From: Oegoconia quadripuncta
Taxonomy: Eukaryota; Arthropoda; Insecta; Lepidoptera; Autostichidae
Length of the DNA stretch: 64,000 nucleotides
Direction of reading: 5' to 3'
Assembly (NCBI GenBank): GCA_949316235.1
Contig: OX438747.1
Coordinates: 6,872,924-6,936,923, forward strand
The position numbers were made by a program, and so were the translations under genes. Positions 39,301 through 54,300 of the stretch are shown in pieces. The notes below the pieces were generated by a model. That model was given only the letters and a program-made list of their open reading frames with translations, ran no database searches and was not told the DNA's origin. Positions within the stretch are counted from its first letter, which is position 1. Every line of letters begins with the position of its first letter.

Positions 39301-42300
39301 AGTCAGAATTTTTAACCACTAAGTACACCAAACAGGTCGTCATATATTTACCTATTAGACAAGTATCCAAACTGGGTGGTGCAGGTTTCATTGTCTGCGT
39401 CATCTCTTGGCTGGTATGGGGCCACCAATGCCAGTCACTGGTAACCTGTTGCAGTCGAGTGTTATACGTGTGATAGTCAATATTACAAAAACAAACAAAT
39501 CAAGTCACATTATTAGATTTTGATTATAGGCATAATGTTAAAAATTTCAGTTCCAATTAAGTGTTTATGGTCATAGCAAATGTTCCTACTAACAAAAAGC
39601 TTTATGTTCCTCGTGACCATTAAGGAAACACTGTTTATTGTGATGGACTGAGACGCGTTTGACCACAATTTCGACTGATGTCAAGGTCAAAAACGCTTTA
39701 TTTTTGTAGGTACATGGTACACTTAAAATAGTCAATTTTAAATTTTTTAAGCTACTGCTTGTTTAAAATGGAAATTTTCCCTGAGAAGGACACGAAAGAA
39801 ACTCGGAGGGATGCTCTTTGAAAAATAGGTTTTTATATTTCATTAACGCGGTCTCCCAATTTAGGAGGTCCGGATTCGATTTCCAGGCAGGCCATGTACC
39901 AATGAGTTTTTAAATTTAATTTAATTACTTATGTGCATTTATCCGACTGCTCTTAAACGGTGAAGGAAAATATCGTGAGGAAACTTGTCGGCTTGTGAAG
40001 TCCCCAACCCGCATTGGGCCAGCATGAACATGGCCCATACTCCCCCATTGTATAGGGAAGGCCTATCCTGCAGTGGGATGTGTACAGGGTGATGATGATG
40101 ATTAATTGTGCAATAGCTTGGCATGCGAACGAGCTGGTTATGTCCAGGGATCGCTCTGCAAATGCACTGAATATTACCATCTGCGCGGCGAGCTGTAGCT
40201 TGTCGAGCAGCAGCGCGGCGAGCGGCGCGTGCCACTGCGGAGCGGCGTGCAGCTGGCGCACGAGCTGCACGAGGGCTGAGCATGTCGCACCCGTGTAGCT
40301 TGCAGTCGCAGGTGCTCGCCATCTGTTGTCTATGATACCGAATAATAACAGAATATTTCATATGCACCGAATTTATGATTATCAAACCGGCATTTTAGGA
40401 AAAGAAAAAATACAATTCCAGAAAAACAGGATAGCCGGCGTTTGGTAGTTTGAAATCGTTCTGGCAGAAAATTGGCGGTTTGACACAATGCCTTTGCCAT
40501 GTTAATAGTGTAAGAAACGGAACAAATTATTCAAATCACCAATCAAAATAATAAAAGAAAAAGATTTATATTATTAATAATAAAAAAAGGTATATTAATA
40601 AAAAAGCAAGAAAAATAAAAGATATTGAAGGTTAGCAATATAATAAAAGAAAATCTAATAAAGTAGAAAGACAGAATATATGTATAATATTAGTGGCCAA
40701 GTCAATACCATCACATGTTCAATACATAGTAAAATTAAAGGAACGCAATCTAACCGACTTCCTCGTCTAGTGTGCTGCAAGCGATAGCGTTCTGGTGAGG
40801 CCGCAGAGTAGGGTCCCACGCGTGGGTCTCGAGCCAGAGCCGACCAATTAGGGCCAGTAGCTGCGCACCCACTGTGCGTCGCCACTCCACAGCGCCACTG
40901 TGTTCCACTAGCACTCGCCTTAGTAGCCAAAGAGATTGAATCTGCAATATAAGAGAGAAATGTTGGATGGAGCTGAAAGGAATATCATTAATAACTTGTA
41001 TAAAATCTTCTAATGGGTAAATTAAATATAAAAATATAACCATATACCATAGAAAATAACAATTGGCTATGACTATTCATTAAAATGAGAATAATGATAT
41101 GTGTGATGCTGATAGTATGTGTTGGTGCCAAACCGAAAGTATGTACGTGTATTTGAATGTGTATGTCTGCATATACGTGCCCGCGTAGCAACATAACAAT
41201 TCTCATAATTGTCTGTATTAAAAGAAAGAAATTTATTTAAACCCATCTCATGACACAAACAATCAGGTACAAATATTACACAGTCGAGACACATGCAAAA
41301 AATAACATTGTGTTTACCATCTAATTGTCGGTGTCGCAAGGTGGAATCAAAAAGATCTCCAACTCAACATGGGTTGTAGCCGATCACTACAACGCTAATT
41401 GTTATATGAAGACGAAACAATGTCCTAATAAATGTTATATTAAGGACTATGGCTCATACTCCCTCATTATACGAGGGAAGGCTATATCCCTGCAGTGGGG
41501 TGTTTACGGGCTGATGATGATGATGCTATTATTTTCCAAGCATACTGAGCTGTTGTCAAAACATTCGACTTGCTCCATTGGCTTAACGCCAATCAATCAA
41601 AAACATGTCATGTTGTCAACTAACCTGCAAATAGATTAGGTCCTGCGTGATAGGTTTGTCACTGGTGGAGATGATGCTGTAGCAGAGTTCAAACCACGAG
41701 TCTGTGCATAGAGATAACTTCATCTCCGGACTCTGTGCACTCGCTGAAATAAAGATGAATTAAGGTTCTATACATACAATATGTTGCGGTTGATTTAACT
41801 GATGTGGACTATTGCTTTTCTACTCTCAATTATGTTATAGAGACATTCATCACATATTTGCACAACCAAAATCAAAGAAGGGTTTCTGTATACTTCATAG
41901 AAAACATCCCGGGATCGCTCCGTGTCGTCGCACAACGAAGTGTAATTTAAATTATATTTGACTCAGCATTATATCTGCGAGATTCACCTCTCAATAAAGC
42001 GAGCGCAGTATGGTAATGCGCGGCGAAGGCGGTGGGCGGCGGCGTGGCGAGAGTGTGGGCCAGCGTGAGCAGCCGCCGTTGCAGCGCGGCGACGTTGCGA
42101 CGTGCGACCGCGCCGACGGCCGCGACCGCACTGCCCGTGCCCGCGCAAAGCGCACGGATCGCACCCGTGCACGCCGCGCGGACTTCACTCACGGGCCACC
42201 ACTCCACGGTGTTGTCCACTGAAAGAAGACGAATGGTCAAATATCTTCCAAGACGCTGTGTCCTCTCCGAGCTAAGGACTTCACCACGGCTAGCTTAGAG

Positions 42301-45300
42301 CACCACGTTGCTGTGAAAGTTATATCAACTACGAGCTCTAAGCTAAGAAATACTATTTTTAATAGATAACTGAAATGCCAAAAAAAAAACATTTTTTTCC
42401 AGAGTAAATGACATAGGCAAATATTATTCAGTAAACAACGGCAATTTGGCTGTCAACTCCGTTCCTGTCTCCATAATCAAATCTGATGATGTTGAATGGG
42501 ATAACCTGGAGAGTAACGTAACATGTTTCAACTAAAAAAAGAATATCGTAAACTGGTTATGGGATCTCGGAGTAATATACATAAAAACAAAAATAATTTA
42601 TACGCTACGGATTGAAAAAGTCTTTTAATAATAGCGAATTACAACACCTGAGGCAAACTAAAACTTTAAATTGAAAATTTAGAAAACCCCCCGAGAGACA
42701 ATGGCTATATCAACCAAATAAACGAATGAGGTTTAAAGCTAAATATCTTTGTAACCGCTTCACACACTACCATCAAACATAGCTAAGAACCGTCTTTTCA
42801 GACGTTTCGGCGCTACAATGCCACAGACTTATAACACCCTCTTCTTGCGTTGGGGGTTAAAACAGCACTGTTCAGACGCCATTTTGTATTTCTTCTCGTT
42901 CTTATTTTATTAACAAGTTTAAACGAGGCAAAGAGCTTAAACTGGCGTCAAGTTAGGTTATTATAATCGTCATATTTGAGAGTCCCAGATGAAGGCATCC
43001 TTACCAGTTCCATGTACGGTCTCGTCAACAGAGGGCGGCGGAGAAGGCGAACGCGCAAGCTTGAGGTCGTATTTGCTTTCCTTTCCCATGCGGTACGAGT
43101 TGGTACCACCCGCGTCCCACGCCACGCGGACCCACCCATCTTCGCCCAGCTCGCCGATCACCCGCCCTTCGCCGCCTGGCACACCGTCCTGATCGGAGAA
43201 CAAATTATATTTGAAAGGATTTATTTGTCTCGGCGTTGCATTCAAAATTTAAAAGCCCAATATACTTTCCTTATCATTACGCCTATGTGTTTAACCATTG
43301 GATAATTTGGTTTTTACGTTTGTTATTGTAATAGTCTGTTCCTATTATCGTTGGAGAGTGACTAGTTCAGAAAGAATTTCTTTAAAACAGTCAGTCTATC
43401 ATAAATTCTTATTGTAATACAAATTTTGATTTCAAACCCTACCTGATCACCCCATTTCCAATCTTTACCCCGAACAACTCTAGTTCCAATCTTCATAAGA
43501 GAGGCAAGTTCGGGACCAGATAGAGATGCTCCTCTGGCGCGAGCGCCCAGTCTTTCGTCCTCGAATATAATGAAACAGTCCGCTGGAAAACAAGATTGAA
43601 TGCAACTGCAAATAGGTATAGGTATTTTTCTAATTTAAAACAATAAAAGCAATCGGGTGTTTCTTAGCATCGCTCACTCATCAACATAGAAGTTTTAGTA
43701 TTACGAATGACAATTTCCTAGTGATTGCCAGTCGATATTAATTTTTCGATAATTAGCGAGTGACTTTTCATGGAATCTGTATTTTATCGAATATCGAAAG
43801 TTAACTAAAATATTTCGCTACTTTTATAAGAGAAACAATTTTAAACCATGTGCAATTTTAAAATAATAATGTTGAGCTATTTAACTACCTCTACATTTAC
43901 GTTATTCATTTTATGCATTTACTTTATTGAGTAAACATAGTGTCGACAAGAAATCACTACAAATATTTTGTTCGTGAGACCAAAACTTCTATATCTGTTT
44001 TATTATCAGTCATATTCATCATGATAAAAGATGTGTACCACAAGTAATAAACGAAAACTTACATTTAGATTTTAGCGTATTGCAAATAAGTGATATATGC
44101 TGAGACGTATCTCCACCAATTTGTTTTAGTAAGGTCAGACACGAGCTAAGAGCTCCTCCGTTGATCAGTTGCTCCAACTCAGGCCCTTGACAGCCTTCCA
44201 TAAGAAGCGACAGCAGTGAAATGAGGAATCTAAGAGCACAAAGTATAACATAATCGTTACGAAAAGTTCTGGGTGCCCATAAGAAACGCGTGTAAGACTG
44301 AGGATATTCAGTTGAGGCAAGCAATCTGGGGGATCTACAGAATTACCTTGCCCTGGACGGTCGATTCAACAACGCATGTGCTCCATAATTGGCGCTCATC
44401 TTCAACGGTAACGATTGAGTCTGTTCACCCTCCAGCACCCTCGCTTTAAGCTCGATTAGAATAAAATCCATTAACTTGGATCTTTCTAGAAGTACCATGT
44501 ACTTCGAATACGGTATCACAGATTCAATGCCTTTTAGCGGCGGCGTTAGTGGTACTGCAGGTTTGAGCTGTACATAAGGAACTGAGTCCGCCATAGAAGC
44601 GCCTAAAACGCCCGCTAGAGCGGCGTATTTAACGCTTTCGGACATCGTCTGAGAAGAATTAAGTATGTTATTAAGCATACTATATCCATTCTTCCTTATT
44701 TCGGCTCTTTGTACCTGAAAATAGATAACACTATTTAAAATGTTCATCAAACATTTATTTAAATAGATAAATACTTCTAAAGTTGTAAACAAAGAGAAAA
44801 CTAATTATAATTATATATACCTGACAATACAAAGCTCTCCTAAGTATATCAATATCACAGGGTTCTTCAGTAATAACAAATTCAATAATAGCTGTAGTCA
44901 AACCTTGCTGTTCTTTTGTTACTTCTTCCAGCATCCAGTATAAATCTGACAAATTTACAGATTTCATTAAAATTAAAATTCTAGTAAAATTATTTCAAAT
45001 AAATGTAACTGAGAATATGCTCGTTGGCAAACCTATTGAGCGGCTTTTACATCTACTTTCTCTATTATCGAGTAACAGCAAATTACCTTTCTCGTCACAA
45101 GCAAGCCTGGACACCCACGCATTAACAAACTTATTTCTCTCCGAATTATCATCATCTTTCTCTTCATCGGCCATAATGAGATCATTCTTCAAATCATCAG
45201 CTAACATCATCACTTGTTTCTCACTTTCCATAGATTCTTTTAAAATAGAATTATCAGTCATATCGTTTATAGAACTAATAGAGATCTCGTTTGTAGGAGT

Positions 45301-48300
45301 CTTATCGTCGTTATCCTTATCTAAAATATCATCCCTCTCTATATTTTTGTAATCACTGCGACTTTCGTTCCGCATGTCATCGTAATTCGATGCATTTTTT
45401 AAATCTTTCTCTAACGGTTTATCTTTGGTTCTTAATTTAGATTTGGTCTGTTCATTGGCCAAATCTTTTGAGCTCAAATCGCCTGCGCCGTCTGTGGGAT
45501 AACATTTCGAAGATTCTATGACAATGCTTGGAGTGACATCTTCCGGTGTCTTGCTGCATACATTGGCGATGGAAGATTTTATCAATAAAGCATCGCCCTG
45601 TAATAAGCTGCCCGTCGCTTTTAACATACTCTTACTTAGACTATTCTGTCTGTTTCTTAGGTCTTTGGTAGTTTCGAAACTGAAAAAATAATCATAAGTA
45701 AAAAATGATATTTAAATATTTGACACGCTTACATATAAGATATAAAACTGAAATAAATAAGCGACAGTTTAGTACCATTTATTGAAGGTAGGCGACTTGG
45801 CTACCCGCATGACTCTTTGGAAGATCCGCTTAGCGGTGGGTGGGGCGCGCGACGGCGGACGACGCTGGAGCGCGGTCACCGCCGGCGACATCGCGGCGCG
45901 GACCTCGTGGAGCAGGAACCGGGCCCGCTCTAGCGGAGCCGCGCATACCTAAATATGGTGGCATATATTTCATTTCCTTTGTAACAATATTTCTTTCATA
46001 ACGGGAACAACAAAAGATTTATCAATTTATTTTTTTTATAATATCAGACAAAATAAAAATAGCATATCGTATTTGAATACGTTTTTCGTATCACTCATAT
46101 TTAAAAAGTACTTAACGTAAAGAAACAATATCGCTAAGCTTGGGATGTGGCGATAGCGATGACGGAAATTAGAATTTGGCTAACAAACATCAACATACAT
46201 AATATTCAACCCCCACTGGAGGTTTATTTATTTAAACCCATCTCATGACACAAACAATCAGGTACAAATATTACACAGTCGAGACACATGCAAAAAAATA
46301 ACATTGTGTTTGCCATCTAATTGTCGGTGTCGCAAGGTGGAATCAAAAAGGTCTCCAACTCAGCATGGGTTGTAGCCGTTCACTACAACGCTGGTTTTTA
46401 GTGGAGCCTCCAAATGACGCACGGACACTGGTCAACAAATGTACATACAAATAACAATTACAATTAATAGGAGTAATCGGCAAGATGCGATGAGAGGATA
46501 CATACGTGTATCCAAACGAATTTTTAATTTTTCCAACGCGATGAAGACAAACTGTGATTACTTTGTCTATTATAATTTTTTTTGAGACGGATCTATAATA
46601 TCTGCACAAAATCCCCTCCACTACTACAATGTTCATTGAATGACGTTATTCATTTCAACGGTTTTCGTTACCTCTTTATATCCACGTGATAGTTGTTGCC
46701 TCGTTCTCATAAGAGTCCACTTGCTTTGTTGCACAGCTTTCACGATCTCTGACATCGCTGGTGATAGTTTCACTTCGCCTTTTTCCATTTCTACAATATA
46801 ATAATCGGAAATTAAGTGGAAGGGGCGACGAACACCGCTATCGACGTCAAATTATTGAGCGAGAAATGAGCCAGCCAATCATACGTTAGACAGTAAACGG
46901 TAACAACAATATAAAAAAATATTAATTGTTTCTCAATTACAGTTCTATTTGTTGAAGCGCCACTTATAAGTGTTATAATAGCTGTGTCGCTCTTATTCGG
47001 GATTATAATTATGATAACTGGCATTCAATATAGTATTGGTACAGAAAAATATAGGTAAGTAATCAACGATTTTTGTATATGTTTATGCGTGTGTTTTGTG
47101 CAACCGTGTGTGTGTATGCATGCCGCTAAGTCCTGTAAAACCATAGACTTACAACACATAGTAGCACACCAAACATTAACATATATACGCAATACGACGC
47201 GTACGTTGCCTATGCAGCTTAAGGTTCATGCTCTTTTTTTATGTAAATTTTGCATGTATCCAAATAAAATACTTACGACGTGTAATGATTATGAAAAGAC
47301 CTTCGATTCGATCGAGACCTCGGCTATGCTCCAGTCCCTCCAGCGGTGCCAAATTGATTATCAATATATCGAGGTATTGGAGTGTTGGTACGAAAGTGCC
47401 ACCATGTTAGTCCGTCTTCAGGATCGGAACTCGAGGCCGTTTTTTATTTAGTAAAGAAACTTGCCGCGCTATTTAATTGTTGTTCGGTCCGCGTCGTATT
47501 TAATATTGTATATCTGTGTGTAATACGCATAGTGGTCTTGGTCTTGACTGATAGGTTTAGAGTATAATACACCAGTCACATAATGGGGCGAGTGTGCCGA
47601 GGTCGATGAATTTATGTAATAGCCAACTTACCGGCAGTAGCGGTTGCAAGTGCATGTTCCTTCAGGCCAGCATGAAACAGTAGCGCGGCCAACAACGCCC
47701 TCCTGAGCTCCTCGAGCGGATGCTCGGGCGGGAAGTGCGGTGCGCAGCCTTCGCGTCGCTCGCACGCCCACCACAGATGCAGGGCCAAGGGATCCTGGGA
47801 ATATACACCATACATTAAGATAACGAAATTGTATTCTATACAGACTTTCGGCCCGCGATTACGTCTGAATGGATATAATTAGTACCCTTTGCCTGTTCAA
47901 AATGACAAACTTTATAACATATTCCATACTCACTGTTCACAGAGTTCATTTTGTTTTTGATATGGTATATACTTACATGTAACTTGGGCTCAGCAAGGGC
48001 GAAGAGCAGACCATCGGCGCGAGCGGCGGACGAGCCCACGTGTAGTTTAGGCACGGCTCGGGGGCGGGACGGCAGCGGCGCGTCGCTGGCCGGGCTGCTG
48101 CCGCCCGTCGACGACCCGCTGCGGGCCTCCGCCTTCTCCTCCTCGAACGGGTTCGGGGGTTCCAATATCTAACGTTACGATAATAATAAGTACCTGTTCA
48201 TTTTGATAGAAATGCGGAAACGGTTAATTTTAAGGGAAGTGAATAAAAAATTTCTTGGTTTCAAGATATGCAAGACATATCTTGAAACTGACAGACTGGT

Positions 48301-51300
48301 TCACGTCCCATAGGACGTGAACCAGTCTGTCCAACACTACCGAAAGGCAAAATTGATCATAAGTTAGATTAGAACCCTGATATTTTCGGAAAATTCGACG
48401 AGTGACATTGCATTTTTGTTTATATTTCCTGCAATTTATATTCTGAGTTGTTTTGTGTGTTAATGGCAGAATATTGTGAAGCAAAGTGACGGGACATGTA
48501 AAATAACTTAACTTTAAGAGCTCTTTAAACATCATTCCGTCGTTTCTAATGTCACAGACAAGAAAGTGACAGCATGATATTTAAGGAGCTCTTAACGTTA
48601 GATTTGAAAATTCGGGCGTGAGCGTCTTCTCAAAGATAAAGATAATAATTTTCTAATATAGATATTATTGCATTTGACATTTCAAGAAAGAGGCTGATTG
48701 GGAGCTATTAGCACTTATGTAGTTAATTTAATATCTGACGCTTGCAAAATTTATTACGTTAAGCTCAAATTAAATTATGACTCGGGTCTAATACTAAGTT
48801 GTGTGAATAGAAAAACACTTCCTACAACGCGACTTGGACAAGGATGAGTCAAGAATATAGCTTGACATATGAGAGAACCCACCTGTAGACCGCCCCGCAG
48901 GAACACGGCGACGGCGAACGGCGCCGCGTCTCTCTCCGCCTGCTGAATGGGCAGCGAGCGGGCCAGCCGCACGCCGCACTGCGTCACGCCCAGCGACAGG
49001 TGGAACGCGCATGATGACAACACATGGTGCGCGCGCAGGCTGGACGTGCTCTCCTGTCAACGATATTTGCAAGGTGTAAGCATCAACACGCATTATGCAT
49101 AGTATACCGGGCGAATTTTTGAAGTGGGAAGGCATGGTCAAATTTGAAACTACGAGGAATAGCGAAAAGTACTCAACTTCCCAGAATTCGTTCCTTATTA
49201 GCGATACTATCGAATGGTGTAATAATACAGTGTTTTTTTTTTCAAAATCAACGTTTTAGATTCCTGGCTATTGATTTTCCAAAAATCCAATGATGCAGTC
49301 ATCAAAATCGGGCCCGATATGCTTTAGAGTGTTTCGCCATTCCTCATAGTTTCGGATTTGGTCTTGCACACCCACTTGAAAAATTCACTAGGTATATCAT
49401 AAAACCTAAAACTGTCAAATCAATAAAGACAGTAATTCAAACTATGAAGTCAAAAGTGCAAGGGAAAATAGACTATATATTTATTAAATGTCACAATACT
49501 TTAACTATACATACATCCCACCTGAAAGCCATAGTGGGGGAAAGAGGCGACAAAGTGACACGCATGCAACTCAAAGAAGTAACAAACAGGATTTATATGG
49601 CTAAATCGTGTACTGACGTAGGTACCCACCTCATCCACACAAAATTCGCTGACGTACTCAAGGTCAAAGTCAAGGCTACACTTAAAATAGTTAATTTTTT
49701 TTTTTATCTACTGCTTGTTCAAAATGCATTTTCCCGTGAGAAGAACAAGTGAGAAACTCGAGGGGTTGCTCTTTTAAAAATAGGTTTTTACATTACAAAC
49801 AGGTATTTATATTTCATTATTGATCGTGTAATAGCCACTCGATGTTAGGACTTCAAATTGACGATCCTCATAGCAATTAGATAGCCATAAATTACCATGC
49901 TAAGATGACTCAACGGCGTTCGCACGTTGCACTCCAAGGGTGCACAAACCCTATGATCCTCCGCACAGAAGACTATGGCCCGTATTACAGAATGTCACTC
50001 AAGCAGAGATCTCAGCTTGAGGACAGTTAAATAAAAGGGATAGCTTTATGTATCTTGTATATCGGCATCTCTTCTATGTTCAAGCGCAGATCTACGCTTG
50101 AGCAACATTCTGAAATACGGGCCTATGTGTACTCACGTAGCACTTGTGGCTGAATATCTGGTCGGCGAACATTCCGACACACTTGTCGGTGACCTGCGAC
50201 AGGTAGGCGGCGTGCGGGTCCACACTGAGCGCGGCGGTCCCGTCACAGCCGCGCAGCTTGCGCACCAGCTCCACAGTACTCGCATTCTCGCACTCGAAGC
50301 CGTCCACGTCGAATACGTGACCGGCTACGATCACCCACGAGCCGCCCTCCTTTGTGTGGTTTTGCAGATCGCATCTGTAGTATGCGTATTTTTTATTTTA
50401 TTTACAAAAATGAGATTTCGTTGCTGGGGGGACCGATTTACGGACACTCGAAATGCATCTAACACGTAAATTCCTTCGTGAGTTCTCACATCTAGAGTGA
50501 AGCCACTTTTTGTATTTTTAAATCGCCGTACATACATAATGTCACGCCTGTTTCCCGTACGGGTAGGCAGAGACCACAGACTTCCACTTGCTACGATCCT
50601 GACGCACCTCTTTGCTTCATTCACTCTCATAAGGTTGTTCATTCATGCTGGGCGGTTTAGTGTACTCGTGAGTTAAGTCGCAGTAGCACTCTCCGCCTAA
50701 TGAACGAAGATACAAAAAAACGACTTCTCATTCAAGATATCAGATTTCTCATAAAATATTTTTCATTGAGCGGGTCCATAAAACAACACTGGTAACACAC
50801 GCTGAACAAAAACTTTCATTTTTAAGAATTGAGGTATATGGGACACGAGGACTTTACGCAGTTTCTAGAATGCTGGCCAACAATGATCCTGTGGGTTTCT
50901 TAATACACTTTCATCATAGATGCTTTCCCTTTCCGCAACGGTATAGGTTAGAGATACTGACTGGCAGATAAATGCAATAGGCCTTTTATTATTTCCAATA
51001 GATTTAAATTGACATTCAATAAATGATATCATGTATCGCGGATGTCCGCAAATCGGCCACGGTTGCACCAGTGGGGGTACCTTCATATAAGCCCAAAAGC
51101 GTGGCTTGCCTTAATAAAAACTAGATCAGAACTATTAACTATTTAAAGAGTATAGGAAATCTTTGAATTAAACATTGGAACTTGTCAAACTGAAACATCA
51201 AACTTACTTACTTATCTAATTTCACTAGCAGTGTCCAATCACAAAAACATTATCAGGCTTGCCCGATTTGACGACCGATTGGTGTAGTGGATAGTGACCC

Positions 51301-54300
51301 TGTCAGCGAAACCAACGGTTGCGGATTCGAATCCCGCGAGGGGTAAATGTTTATGTGATGAATATAAACATTTATTTCCGAGTCAATGGATGTTTGCATA
51401 AATATTTATATATGTTTATCCGTTATCTAGTATCCATATTTCAAGCTTTGTTTACTTTGGGACTAGATGATTTGATTTCACCTTCTGTATCTGCTTTTAG
51501 TTATTTTATTTTAGTGTTCAGTGTAAATGTACCTATCACTTTTACGCATACTTAGTTATAAGTAGTTAGTAGAAAAATTTTAAGAATATTTTATTTAACT
51601 TACCCAAACTTATTTAAGATACTTTCAAAATTCTTTTTTGTAGTTTATAATTCTATGCCAACAGTTTTATAGTGTTATCGTACTACATGCATTTGAGTGT
51701 TGTGCTCGTCTGTAATTGGAGTTCATACACTTTTATACATACAATTTTAGTTTAAATGATTTTGTAAGATGTAATGTATGTACTCTGTTGGTGAGGGTGT
51801 AAGTGTCGAAAATACGCGTGTGGGTGACACTCACTTGCGGATGACGCAGGTGTTGAGCCGATGCTGCTTGGAGACGAGTCCCGGCCAGCCGAGCAGGTCG
51901 GCGTCCCGTCGCGCGGCGGCCGGCAGCGAGCGCGCGGCGTCGTCGCAGGCCCTCGCCATGCGCACCAGCGCGGGCCCGGCCGCCGCCTCGCCCAGCGCGC
52001 CCGCCGCCCGCGCCGCGCACGCGCACAGCCACGCACCTAGCTCGCTCACCACGCGCCCTGGGACCGATTTGTACATTGATTTATATGGTATAGTTATTGT
52101 GTAAGTCCATCGATTACGTTCTGACGTGTGATTGGTTGGCTCATTGCTCGCTCGACAATTAGATGGTTTCTCATTGGTCAAGGTTACCGATGACATTATC
52201 GATAAAGTTATAGAATAACGCGCATGGTCACGCGTACAAATCTTTTTCGCGCTCTTATTAGTAGATAACACAGCTCTTGAAATCCTCGAGAATTAAATAA
52301 ATGGTCAAAACCACCGCGCACAACTAACATTTTTTTAGTCTGTGCTCACAACCTATAAGTCGGTCCCATAAAAGTGCAAGAAAAATGACAATATTGATTA
52401 AACCTATGCGTTTTACGATTAATACATTATGTTTATACCATACCTACTCTAAAAAGCTTATTTTATTCACGCAAAACAGTGAATAAAAAGGTCTTTTAAT
52501 CACTGTTTTGTTTTTATTCACTGTTTTGGTGTTTGAATTTGTAACACAAAATATATCCGATCTCCATTTCAATGCTTACACAAACTCCTTGCGCTAAGAT
52601 TCGAAATTCAAACTCTTTGGTGCAAATAAATTCTCGATATTTGATTGGTCGATATTTGCGACAAGGAGTTTGGCATTAGATTAAAAACTGTTTTATGTTC
52701 TTTGCTGCCATCATAGAAAAAAAAATAGTGAATTGGCGCCATTTCAAATACTTACTGTGAATTGTACGGACACAAAGTTTAGTGTTACTTTATAATAAAT
52801 CGATTGAATTATAATAAATCGATTATGCATTCAAATGACGAAGAAGATATTGTGTTAACACCTGAATTTATGAAAGAGAAGGCGGTCAATATTGTAGAAA
52901 ACTTGCTACCCAACAAATCACGGCTGGTTTACATCAAAACCAAAATGAGTTTTGTAAATGGAAAAATGAAAATCAAGCTTCGGGCACATTTTCTGAGTCT
53001 GTTTTCTTAACTTATTTTAATGAACTGTCGAAGAAAAGGAAGTCATCGACATTATGGAGTATATATTCTATGTTGCGGTGTACTGTAAAAACAAGGCATA
53101 ACATTGATATAAAAACATATTCTAACTTGCAAGCCTACCTTAAAAGGCTATCAGAAGGCTATAAACCGAAAAAATCCCTGGTTTTTACCGCTCAAAATGT
53201 TGAACGCTTTTTCTCGCAGTCATGGTATAAAGTATAGTATGCAACTCCTGAATAAAGTACGAATTTATATCGAGGGCCATGAATCACTCGCGTCGCTCAG
53301 GATTCTAACAGTTGAATCACTCGCTGCGCTCGTGATTCAATCATCTTAAATCACTCGCTACGCTCGTGATTCAATCGTTAGAATCCATCACTTGCTCGTA
53401 ACTCATCTACGGCCCTCGCTTTAAATCCGTCCTTTATTCACTAGTTGCATAATATACTATTATAATACTTAAAAGATACTCGCATGTTTTTGGTCACTTT
53501 TCTGTGGTAAGTGATGAATTTTTAGCACGACAGTTCGCGAACAAAGTCGGTATATCGGTTCCAATTGGTTCCAAACTCATGTTGTAACATTTTGATTGTT
53601 TCAACGCATATCCATACACAGGTCCATACGCAGTAATACAAAAGTTTATGCTCACGCAAATTATTTCGTGAGAACTCTGACATCTCGAACCATAAGTAAT
53701 TTTTGATCCAAAGACACACAATACTACTACGGATCGAAAATACAAAAATTGACTTTTCAATAGAGATCTCAGAGTTATACTGACATATATTTTACATATG
53801 AGATATATCTGGAAAATCGCAAAATATTTAAAGCAACCGGCTTATTCGAAGTCTAGAAACCCTCAAACCTACGTGCGAGACGGTCCGTGATAACTCTCGA
53901 AAAGTACACGTAAAAATTGCAAGGCAAGGCAAAGACGTTGCAAGCTTGCACTGTAGATGCACCCTTAAAAAATACTTGTAACATCACAAGCTGCCTCTAC
54001 CTGTATAAATCTGGCTCATAGAGTCCTAATAATTACCGACAATATCAGCAGTGATGAGATCGCAGAGCGCGACCAGTTGAGCGTTGTCGGCGCGATGCAC
54101 GGCGCGCGAGAACGAATTGAGCGTGCACTGAACGTGCTCGGCGAGCAGCGTGACGTACTGCGCGATGAGCGCGCGCACGCCGCCGCGGGTGCTCCGACCC
54201 CCGCGAGACCACATCGCCTCGCAGAACAACAGTCTGGCAAGTGAGGAATATAAATAGAGCTTTATTCATAATAGGAACATACCGTTAAGATAGTATTACT

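Noticed and set aside
39939..40385. 148-codon alanine/arginine-rich frame around exon 30
   Set aside because: Composition artefact of GC-rich coding DNA; the [10 protein letters not shown] frame fits phases of exons 29 and 31.
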